Part shown: piece after piece, positions 8,351 through 15,472 of the stretch | Layout of the letters: every line of letters begins with the position of its first letter | Position numbering within the stretch: position 1 is the first letter of the stretch | DNA from: Pseudomonadota bacterium | Lineage (GTDB): Bacteria; Pseudomonadota; Gammaproteobacteria; Burkholderiales; Rhodocyclaceae | Assembly: GCA_029776255.1 (NCBI GenBank) | Contig: JAKOTN010000061.1 | Span: forward strand, 1-64,000 | Direction: 5' to 3' | Length of the DNA stretch: 64,000 nt | Position numbers and translations under genes: made by a program | The notes under the pieces: model-generated | Database searches by the model: none | What the model was told of the DNA's origin: nothing | Seen by the model: the letters and a program-made list of their open reading frames with translations, nothing else

Positions 8351-9048
8351 CACGGCGCCTGCCTCGCCCGTGCTTGAAGAATCGCTGCCGCCAACCACAA
8401 GTCGGCGGGATAGGTGACCTTGAGATTGCTGGCATCGCCGCGCACCAGACGCGGCCGGAAGCCGGCGGCTTCAACCGCCGACGCCTCGTCGCTGCCGCCG
8501 GAGTGGTCGGCCAAGGCTTGCGTGAGCAGGCCGTAGCGGAACATTTGCGGCGTCTGCGCCTGCCACAGACCCTCGCGCGCTTCGGTGGCGGCGACACGCT
8601 GCCGCGCATCGGCGCGTTTGACGGTGTCGGCCACCGGCACGGCCAAAATGCCGCCAACCGGGTCCGCCGCCAGTTCGTCGCACAAAGCGGTCAACATCGC
8701 GGGCGACACGCAGGGGCGCGCCGCGTCGTGCACCAGAATCCAGTCGTCGTCGTCCGCGGCCGTCGCCGCCGCCCGCAGACCGTTGCGCACGCTTTCGTAG
8801 CGGGTGGCACCGCCGCAATAAACGGTTTCAAGCTTGTGACCGAGCGCGCTCCAGTCATGGCACCGCCACCAAGGGTCATCCGGCGCCAGCACCACCCAGA
8901 CGCGTTCGATCCGCTCACAATCGCACAGCGCGACAAGACTGTGATAAATCAACGGCCGACCGGCCAGCGGCTGGTATTGTTTCGGCGTCTCGCCGCCGCA
9001 GCGGGAGCCGGTGCCGGCAGCGGGAACGATGGCGTAATAACTTTGCAT
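8350..9048 (-). CDS. ispD: 2-C-methyl-D-erythritol 4-phosphate cytidylyltransferase
   Basis: Third step of the MEP pathway: joins MEP and CTP to give CDP-ME. The 232-residue protein has the nucleotidyltransferase loop [20 protein letters not shown] at residues 6-25, the [10 protein letters not shown] motif near 105, and the C-terminal [10 protein letters not shown] segment typical of IspD. Its length is normal (~225-240). It forms an overlapping pair with ispF. The Memo gene is transcribed divergently; the 231-bp gap between them should hold both promoters, but no clear -35/-10 pair was identified. Confidence 0.96.
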   Translation of the reverse strand: MQSYYAIVPAAGTGSRCGGETPKQYQPLAGRPLIYHSLVALCDCERIERVWVVLAPDDPWWRCHDWSALGHKLETVYCGGATRYESVRNGLRAAATAADDDDWILVHDAARPCVSPAMLTALCDELAADPVGGILAVPVADTVKRADARQRVAATEAREGLWQAQTPQMFRYGLLTQALADHSGGSDEASAVEAAGFRPRLVRGDASNLKVTYPADLWLAAAILQARARQAP

Positions 9049-9279
9049 CGGCCAATTTTAACGAATCTCGGGCATTGCGGCAGCGCCTTGACGAACGAAA
9101 CGCGGGTCCGGCGTTCCAATCCCGTCCGGGCACGATGGCAAGATCCGCCGCCTTCAGGCCGTTCAATTTCTTGGCTCAGGCGCAATATTCCGGGCGCGAC
9201 CACGCCGCGTTCGTCGCCGCCAAGGCTGCAACTGGGGCTACAATTACTGATCGTCAGGCAATTCGCCAAGGACTGCCCA

Positions 9280-10128
9280 ATGACCCGTTCCGCTCCCGAC
9301 TCAGCCTCCGATTCGGCCCCGTCTGTCCGTCCAGCCGCCGTCGCCGGCATGTTCTACCCCGGATCGGCGGCCGCGCTGACACGCGAATTGCGAGTGTTGC
9401 TTGAACGCGCGACGCCGCCGGCAGGCCCGCCACCAAAAGCGATCATCGCGCCGCACGCCGGTTATATCTATTCCGGACCGGTCGCGGCCAGCGTTTACGC
9501 CCCGCTGGCGAGCCGGCGCGGAATCGTCCGGCGCGTGATCCTGCTCGGTCCGACGCATCGCGTGGCGGTGGCTGGACTGGCTCTCCCCGCCGCCGGCGCC
9601 TTCGCGACGCCGCTGGGTACGGCGCCGGTCGATGGCGACGCCGCCGCCACCGTCGCCCAACTGCCGCAAGTGGCGGTCAGCGAAGAAGCGCACGCCTTCG
9701 AGCATTCGCTGGAAGTCCACCTGCCGTTCCTTCAAACGGTGCTGGCCGATTTCACGGTCTTGCCGCTGGCCGTCGGCCGCGCGACGGCAGCGCAGGTGGC
9801 GGACGTCCTGGATCGGGTGTGGGGCGGCGACGAGACGCTACTGGTGGTCAGTTCCGACCTTTCGCACTACCTGCCCTACGCCGCCGCGCGCGCCACCGAC
9901 GAAGCCACCGCGCGACGCATCCTCGCGCTCGATCCGCGAATCGACCACCGCGAAGCGTGCGGCGCGACCCCGATCAACGGTCTGCTGCTGGCGGCCGGTC
10001 GGCACGGCTTGCGCGCGCGACTGGTCGACCTGCGCAATTCCGGCGACACCGCCGGCGACAAATCGCGCGTCGTCGGCTACGGCGCGTTCACGTTCTCCGC
10101 CACGGGGGCCGGCGATGCGGTCCACTGA
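9280..10128 (+). CDS. AmmeMemoRadiSam system protein B (Memo family)
   Basis: A Memo-like protein related in fold to non-haem iron extradiol dioxygenases; its bacterial reaction is not established. The 282-residue product shows VRPAAVAGMFYPG near the N-terminus, the conserved APHAGYIYSG, HSLEVHLPFLQ and VVSSDLSHYLPY motifs that supply the metal-site His and Asp residues, and a final GYGAFTF. ATG at 9280 has AAGGA 7 bases upstream; the longer open frame before it reads through non-coding DNA antisense to ispD. It overlaps the AMMECR1 gene by 14 bp, and the trio Memo-AMMECR1-radical SAM is the conserved system named AmmeMemoRadiSam. Confidence 0.93.
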   Translation: MTRSAPDSASDSAPSVRPAAVAGMFYPGSAAALTRELRVLLERATPPAGPPPKAIIAPHAGYIYSGPVAASVYAPLASRRGIVRRVILLGPTHRVAVAGLALPAAGAFATPLGTAPVDGDAAATVAQLPQVAVSEEAHAFEHSLEVHLPFLQTVLADFTVLPLAVGRATAAQVADVLDRVWGGDETLLVVSSDLSHYLPYAAARATDEATARRILALDPRIDHREACGATPINGLLLAAGRHGLRARLVDLRNSGDTAGDKSRVVGYGAFTFSATGAGDAVH

Positions 10129-10666
10129 CGGCCTCGGCGCCCTCTTGCTGATCGTGGCCCGCAACGCCATCGGCGCGCGCTTCGGCGTTGCCGAACGCAC
10201 CACGGCACACGAACCGGAACTCGCCGAACCGGGAGCGACCTTCGTTACCTTGACCCAGGACGGCCGCTTGCGCGGCTGTATCGGCAGCCTCGACGCGCGA
10301 CGGCCGCTGGACCGCGATGTCGCCGAAAACGCGGTGGCGGCGGCCTTTCGCGACCCGCGCTTCCCGCCGCTGAGCGCCGGCGAGTTTCCGCGCACGCGGG
10401 TCGAAGTCTCCTTGCTGACGGCGGCCGAGGATTTCCCGGTCGCCGACGAAACCGATGCCCTCGCCCGCCTCCGTCCCGGCGTCGATGGCGTGATCCTCCG
10501 TTGCGGAAGTCGCCGCGCCACTTTCCTGCCGCAGGTCTGGGAACAGCTTCCCGCGCCGCGCGAATTCCTGGCGCAGCTCAAGCGCAAGGCCGGTCTGCCG
10601 ACCGATTTCTGGAGCGCGCAAATGTGCCTGGCGCGCTACGAAGTCAAGAAATGGAAAGAACCGTGA
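10115..10666 (+). CDS. AmmeMemoRadiSam system protein A (AMMECR1 family)
   Basis: An AMMECR1-domain protein of unknown biochemical role. The 183-residue product has TFVTLTQDGRLRGCIGSLD (the family's invariant LRGCIG), DVAENAVAAAFRDPRFPPL, and the C-terminal VWEQLPAPREFLAQLKRKAG segment. The start ATG at 10115 lies inside the Memo gene, giving a 14-bp overlap; the longer upstream open frame is a shadow of Memo. Its own end overlaps the radical SAM gene. The strict co-occurrence with Memo and radical SAM genes suggests a shared modification pathway, which is inference. Confidence 0.92.
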   Translation: MRSTDGLGALLLIVARNAIGARFGVAERTTAHEPELAEPGATFVTLTQDGRLRGCIGSLDARRPLDRDVAENAVAAAFRDPRFPPLSAGEFPRTRVEVSLLTAAEDFPVADETDALARLRPGVDGVILRCGSRRATFLPQVWEQLPAPREFLAQLKRKAGLPTDFWSAQMCLARYEVKKWKEP

Positions 10667-11775
10667 ACACCGAAAACAGTGGCGGAACGCCGAAGACGCC
10701 GGAATCCCGGCACCCCGGACGATGGTGGCATGCCATCGAGGAGGGAAGGATTCAATGCGACCTCTGCCCGCGCGACTGTCAGTTGCACGACGGTCAACGC
10801 GGCGCCTGTTTCGTCCGCCGCAACAGCGGCGGGCAAATGGAGCTCACGACGTACGGCCGTTCGTCGGGATTTTGCATCGACCCGATCGAGAAGAAACCGC
10901 TGAATCATTTTTACCCCGGTTCGTCGATCCTCTCCTTCGGCACCGCCGGTTGCAACCTGGTGTGCAAGTTCTGCCAGAACTGGGACATTTCCCGCTCCAG
11001 GAACACGGACCGGCTGCTCGACGCGGCCAGTCCGGACGGCATCGCCGCGGCCGCTGTCGCCTACAGTTCGCAATCGGTGGCCTTCACTTACAACGACCCG
11101 GTGATCTTCGCCGAGTACGCCATCGACACCGCGCTGGCGTGCCGGGAACGCGGCATCAAGACCGTCGCGGTCACCGCAGGCTACATCCACCCCGAACCGG
11201 CGCGCGAATTCTTCGCCGTGATGAATGCCGCCAACGTCGACCTCAAAGCCTTCAGCGACGCCTTCTACTTCAAACTCTGCGGCGGCCACCTTCAGCCGGT
11301 GCTCGACCTGTTGACCCACATTCATCACGACACCGCCTGCTGGCTGGAAATCACCACGCTGCTGATTCCCGGCCGCAACGACTCGACCGCCGAAATCAAG
11401 GCCCTCGCCGACTGGGTGGCGAGCGAACTCGGGCCGGACGTGCCACTGCATTTCACCGCCTTTCATCCCGACTGGAAAATGAACGATCTGCCGCCAACGC
11501 CGCCGTCGACGCTGTCGCACGCGCGACAAATCGCTCTCGACGCCGGTCTGCGCTACGTATACACCGGCAACGTCCGCGACACCGAGGGCGGCACCACCTT
11601 CTGCCCCAGTTGCCACGCGGCCCTGATCGAACGCGACCGCTACACCATCCGGCACCGCGACCTGCCGGCCGACGGTCGCTGCCCGCACTGCGGCACCCTG
11701 ATCGCCGGCCACTTCACCTCGTTTGGCAAGCCCTTCGGGCCGCGCCGGGTGCCCGTTCGCCTGGTGCGGCGATGA
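10651..11775 (+). CDS. AmmeMemoRadiSam system radical SAM enzyme (PflA-like)
   Basis: A radical S-adenosylmethionine enzyme related to pyruvate formate-lyase activating enzyme. The 374-residue product (from ATG 10651) has an N-terminal Cys set CDLCPRDC (C36, C39, C43) plus C53, the CxxxCxxC cluster motif in CNLVCKFCQNW (C101, C105, C108), and YNDPVIFAEY. The C-terminus has two CxxC pairs (CPSC, CPHC) that look like a zinc ribbon. GTG at 10663 overlaps the AMMECR1 stop as GTGA and is an alternative start that would remove four residues. Substrate unknown; a protein or peptide glycyl radical or Cα modification is possible. The hydrolase-like gene follows with an ATGA overlap. Confidence 0.92.
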   Translation: MERTVNTENSGGTPKTPESRHPGRWWHAIEEGRIQCDLCPRDCQLHDGQRGACFVRRNSGGQMELTTYGRSSGFCIDPIEKKPLNHFYPGSSILSFGTAGCNLVCKFCQNWDISRSRNTDRLLDAASPDGIAAAAVAYSSQSVAFTYNDPVIFAEYAIDTALACRERGIKTVAVTAGYIHPEPAREFFAVMNAANVDLKAFSDAFYFKLCGGHLQPVLDLLTHIHHDTACWLEITTLLIPGRNDSTAEIKALADWVASELGPDVPLHFTAFHPDWKMNDLPPTPPSTLSHARQIALDAGLRYVYTGNVRDTEGGTTFCPSCHAALIERDRYTIRHRDLPADGRCPHCGTLIAGHFTSFGKPFGPRRVPVRLVRR

Positions 11776-12452
11776 ACGACGGCATCGCCCTGCCGGGACG
11801 CACCGAAATCGTCATCGCCAGCGGCCGCGAGGCGCTACACGCGGTGCTGACGCTGCCGGCGGCCATCTCGGCGCTGGCGGTGCTAGCGCACGCCGGTTTC
11901 GCGCCGCGAACGCGCGACGACGCCCTGGCGGCGATTCTTCGCCACGCCGGCATCGGCACCCTGACGCTGGACCTGCTGACGCAAGGCGAGAAGCGCTTCG
12001 CCGACGTGCAACACAATGTCTCGCTGCTCGCCCGGCGCCTGCTCGACGCCTTGACCATGCTCAAGCACCGCACGCAGCAAGGCGAACTGCCGCTGTTGCC
12101 GATCGCCCTCTGTGCATTTGACGACTGCTCGCCGGTAGCGGTGCGCGTCGCCGCGCTGCGCGACCACGATGTCTTCGCGGTGGTCTGCCACAACGGCATG
12201 ATCGACCGTGCCGGCATGCTTTATCTGCGCTCGCTCGAATCGCCGCTGCTCGTCTTGCTCGACGACGACGACGACCGCCTGATCGCCAGCGGGCGCCGCG
12301 CGCTGCGTGAAGTCGCGTGTCAACAATCGCTGGTACTGGTCCCGGCCGCTGCCGAGTCGCCGCACAGCGCCGGCGCCTTCGAGGTCGTTGCCCGCGAAAC
12401 CGCGCGCTGGCTGGTCACCCACCGCCCCCGCCGGCAAGACGGCACGTCCTGA
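11772..12452 (+). CDS. small alpha/beta-hydrolase-like (dienelactone-hydrolase-like) protein in the AmmeMemoRadiSam operon
   Basis: A 226-residue protein without membrane segments. Its layout (LAVLAHAGFAPRTRDDALAA, GIGTLTLDLLTQGEKRF, then LLLVLLDDDDD-like and a C-terminal ARETARWLV helix) resembles alpha/beta-hydrolases of the dienelactone hydrolase group. The expected GxSxG nucleophile elbow is not visible: the region reads ALCAFDDCSPVAVRVAAL, so catalysis by the classical serine is doubtful. ATG at 11772 overlaps the radical SAM stop as ATGA, so it is almost surely co-translated with the trio. Function unknown; assignment rests on weak pattern similarity. Confidence 0.6.
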   Translation: MNDGIALPGRTEIVIASGREALHAVLTLPAAISALAVLAHAGFAPRTRDDALAAILRHAGIGTLTLDLLTQGEKRFADVQHNVSLLARRLLDALTMLKHRTQQGELPLLPIALCAFDDCSPVAVRVAALRDHDVFAVVCHNGMIDRAGMLYLRSLESPLLVLLDDDDDRLIASGRRALREVACQQSLVLVPAAAESPHSAGAFEVVARETARWLVTHRPRRQDGTS

Positions 12453-12535
12453 ACCGCCGCGTGGGCCAGGCGCCGTGACGGCGCGCGGCGCCAATGGAGC
12501 GGCCCGCGCCGTTCCACGGAAAATCGAACGATGGC

Positions 12536-12804
12536 TTACCGGACGGCTTCCCCGGCGGTCAGGGAAGCGACAGGCGCTTGCCAGCGCTGGCCGTCGAAGT
12601 GGACGATTTCCGGGTTTTCGCGCGTCGGATCGTCGTCGTCGAGCACCCGCACATTCACCGTGTAAAGCGCGGGCGCGGCCCGCGTCCGGTGAACACATGG
12701 ATTCCGCACCCGGGGCAAAAGTGGTGCTTGGCCACGCCGGACCCAAAACGATGGGTTGCCAGACTGTCTTTTCCCGACGGCAGTCGGAACGCGTGGGACA
12801 CACG
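12536..12804 (-). pseudogene. GFA-family (CENP-V / glutathione-dependent formaldehyde-activating) gene remnant
   Basis: On the minus strand, 12804 to ~12690 reads FRLPSGKDSLATHRFGSG then VAKHHFCPGCGIHVFTG, the second half of a GFA domain with its CPxC zinc ligands. The match then jumps to another frame with LYTVNVRVLDDDDP and EIVHFDGQRW, ending at TAA 12536, so there is a frameshift near 12680. The N-terminal half with the CHCG and CNCS zinc motifs is missing. The gene is therefore truncated and shifted. The rest of the 544-bp gap between the hydrolase and DUF2760 genes holds nothing recognised. Confidence 0.75.
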
Positions 12805-12996
12805 CGGCAAGCGGGCCGCGCCCTCTACCCGACGACGACGTAATGGTTTATATTGCACCGCAACAGAAACGCCGTTACAACCGGCGAGAGCCGTCGACCG
12901 CCGTCCGCCGGCCACTTGTCCGGCTTTCCCGTACCCGCGACCGCGCCTGACCGAACGTTCCCCGCCGCTCCGGCGGCAAACATCAGGAAACCACCC

Positions 12997-13578
12997 ATGA
13001 AACCAGCCAACCCCTCCCTGCCGCGTCGAATCGCCATTGCCATCGGCGCGTTTTTCAAGATCGTCGGCGACAGCGATTTCGCCGCCGGCGTCGACGCCCT
13101 GCGCACCGGCGATGCGCGGCGCGAGCCGCCGCCCGCACCGGCGCCAGCCTCGCCACCGCCGCCGGCGAGGCCGCCCGCCGCGCCGCCGCTCAAGGAAGCG
13201 GCGCCCGATGGCGCCTTGCAACTGCTCGGTTTGCTACAGCGCGAAGCGCGCTTCATCGATTTCATTCAGGAAGACGTCGCCGGTTATGGCGATGCCGATG
13301 TCGGCGCCGCCGCGCGCGTGGTCCATGCCGGCTGCCGCAAGGTGCTAAGCGACAATTTCGCCATCCGCGCCATCCGCGACGAGGCGGAAGGCAGCCGCCT
13401 GACCCTGCCGGAAGGCTTCGACGCCGCCGCGATCCGCGTCACCGGCAACGTGGTCGGACAGGCACCGTTCACGGGTAGCCTCACCCATCGCGGCTGGCGC
13501 GTGGTCGAAACGCGACTGCCCAAGCTGGCCGGCGGTCACGATCTGCGCATCGTCGCGCCGGCGGAGGTGGAACTATGA
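12997..13578 (+). CDS. DUF2760 family protein
   Basis: A 193-residue protein of unknown function. It has an N-terminal helix (PRRIAIAIGAFFKIVGD), a Pro/Ala-rich linker at ~45-65, and a conserved C-terminal domain (ALQLLGLLQREARFIDFIQED, then a region ending in GRDLRIVAPAEVEL-like residues). ATG at 12997 has AGGAAA at good spacing; the longer open frame upstream lacks homology-like sequence. Its TGA overlaps the ATG of the first Hsp70 gene (ATGA). DUF2760 genes are commonly found next to a pair of divergent Hsp70 genes, so it may be their partner or cofactor; this is inference. Confidence 0.85.
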   Translation: MKPANPSLPRRIAIAIGAFFKIVGDSDFAAGVDALRTGDARREPPPAPAPASPPPPARPPAAPPLKEAAPDGALQLLGLLQREARFIDFIQEDVAGYGDADVGAAARVVHAGCRKVLSDNFAIRAIRDEAEGSRLTLPEGFDAAAIRVTGNVVGQAPFTGSLTHRGWRVVETRLPKLAGGHDLRIVAPAEVEL

Positions 13579-15416
13579 GCGACGCCAGGTTTTCGATCGG
13601 TATCGATCTCGGCACCACGCATTGCGCGCTTTCCTATGTCGACCTCGCCGCCTGCGACGGCGAACGAGTCACGCAAGCCGTGCTGCCGGTGCCGCAACTG
13701 ACGGCGCCAGGCACGGTGGCGGCGCTCGGTCTGCTGCCCTCGTTCATCTACCTGCCGCACGCCAGCGAACTGGCGGCCGGCGATCTGGCGCTGCCGTGGC
13801 GCGACGATCTGGATCACGCCGTCGGTGAAATGGCCCGCGGCCGTGGCGCGGCGACGCCGATCCGTCTGGTGTCCAGCGCCAAGAGCTGGCTGTGCCACGC
13901 CGGCGTCGACCGGCGCGCGGCGATCCTGCCCGCCGACGCGCCGCCGGAAGTGGCGCGCCTGTCGCCGCTCGACGCCTCGCTGCGTTACCTGAGCCACTTG
14001 CGCGCCGCCTGGGATCAGGCCCACCCCGAGGCGCCCTTCGGCGAGCAGGAAATCGTGGTCACCATCCCGGCCTCCTTCGATCCGGCGGCCCGCGAACTGA
14101 CCGCCGAGGCGGCGCGCACCGCCGGCGGCGAGCGGCTGATCCTGCTGGAAGAGCCGCAGGCGGCGCTATACAGTTGGATCGAGAAAAGCGGCGGCGGCTG
14201 GCGGAAGCAGGTGCGGCCGGGCGAGATCATTCTGGTGGTCGACGTCGGCGGCGGCACCAGCGACTTCTCGCTGATCGCCGTTGTCGAACGCGACGGCGCG
14301 CTCGAACTGCACCGCGTCGCCGTCGGCGAGCACATCCTGCTCGGCGGCGACAACATGGATCTGGCGCTGGCTTACGCCGTCGCCGCCAAGCTGGCGACCC
14401 AGGGTCACACGCTGGACGCCTGGCAACTGCGCGCGCTGACGCACGCCTGCCGAAGCGCCAAGGAAACGCTGCTCAACGATGAACGGGTCGATGCCGTGCC
14501 GCTGCTCATCGCCAGTCGCGGCGCCAAGCTGATCGGCGGTTCGCTGCGTAGCGAACTGACCCGCGACGAACTCGGCGCCACCCTGCTCGACGGTTTCTTC
14601 CCGCCGGCGTCCATCGCCGACCGGCCGCGAGGTCGCGGCCGCGCCGGTCTGACCCAACTCGGCCTGCCCTACGCGCAGGATGCCGCCGTCACCCGCCATC
14701 TGGCCGCTTTTCTGGCCCGGCAAGTGGCCGCCACCGCCGAACTCGAGGGTTTCGGCGGCGAACGGCCGGCGGGCGCCACCTTTCTTCATCCGACCGCCGT
14801 GCTGTTCAATGGCGGCGTCTTCAAATCCGCGCTGCTCGCCGACCGCACGCTGACGACGATCAACGCCTGGCTGGCGGCCGAAAACGCCCCGGCGGCGCGC
14901 TTGCTCGACGGCGCCGATCTCGATCTTGCCGTCGCCCGCGGCGCCGCCTACTACGGATACGTCCGCCGCGGACAGGGCGTGCGCATCCGCGGCGGCACGG
15001 CGCGCGCCTATTACGTGGCCATCGAATCGGCGATGCCGGCCGTTCCCGGCGTCCAGCCGCCGGTGCAAGCGCTGTGTCTGGCGCCCTTCGGCATGGAGGA
15101 AGGCAGCGAGGCGGCACTACCGACGCAGGAATTCGGCCTGGTGGTCGGCGAACCGGTGCGTTTCCGCTTCTTCGGCTCGTCCGTCCGCCGTCAGGACGCC
15201 GTCGGCACGCTGCTCGACGAGTGGTCCGCCGACGAGCTGCAGGAACTGGACGAAATCCAGACCACGCTGCCCAGCGAGGGCCGCGCCGCCGGCGAGGTGG
15301 TGCGCGTCCGTCTGCACGCGCGCGTGACCGAGGCCGGCACGCTCGAACTCGAAGCACTGCCGCACGACGACAGCGCCCGCTGGAAAGTGGAGTTCGACGT
15401 GCGCGGCGGCGACTGA
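13575..15416 (+). CDS. Hsp70-family protein (divergent DnaK-like, first of pair)
   Basis: A 613-residue ATPase-type protein. It shows the phosphate-1 motif IGIDLGTTHCALSYVDL at residues ~4-20, phosphate-2 VVDVGGGTSDFSLI near 220, GGDNMDLALA and the adenosine motif LFNGGVFKSALL near 412. The C-terminal ~140 residues form a short beta-rich domain (RVRLHARVTEAGTLELEAL) instead of a full DnaK peptide-binding domain with lid. It is not DnaK or HscA, and no J-protein or GrpE gene is adjacent. Translationally coupled to the DUF2760 gene and followed 56 bp later by a second Hsp70 gene. Client proteins unknown. Confidence 0.9.
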   Translation: MSDARFSIGIDLGTTHCALSYVDLAACDGERVTQAVLPVPQLTAPGTVAALGLLPSFIYLPHASELAAGDLALPWRDDLDHAVGEMARGRGAATPIRLVSSAKSWLCHAGVDRRAAILPADAPPEVARLSPLDASLRYLSHLRAAWDQAHPEAPFGEQEIVVTIPASFDPAARELTAEAARTAGGERLILLEEPQAALYSWIEKSGGGWRKQVRPGEIILVVDVGGGTSDFSLIAVVERDGALELHRVAVGEHILLGGDNMDLALAYAVAAKLATQGHTLDAWQLRALTHACRSAKETLLNDERVDAVPLLIASRGAKLIGGSLRSELTRDELGATLLDGFFPPASIADRPRGRGRAGLTQLGLPYAQDAAVTRHLAAFLARQVAATAELEGFGGERPAGATFLHPTAVLFNGGVFKSALLADRTLTTINAWLAAENAPAARLLDGADLDLAVARGAAYYGYVRRGQGVRIRGGTARAYYVAIESAMPAVPGVQPPVQALCLAPFGMEEGSEAALPTQEFGLVVGEPVRFRFFGSSVRRQDAVGTLLDEWSADELQELDEIQTTLPSEGRAAGEVVRVRLHARVTEAGTLELEALPHDDSARWKVEFDVRGGD

Positions 15417-15472
15417 ACGCCCGTGGGTTCGCCGCCCGCCGGCGGCCGCCTTCCCGCACCGGACCCGGAACC

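Noticed and set aside
8374-9279. 302-codon extension in front of the Memo protein
   Set aside because: It is antisense to ispD and then intergenic; the ribosome site and the family's start are at 9280.
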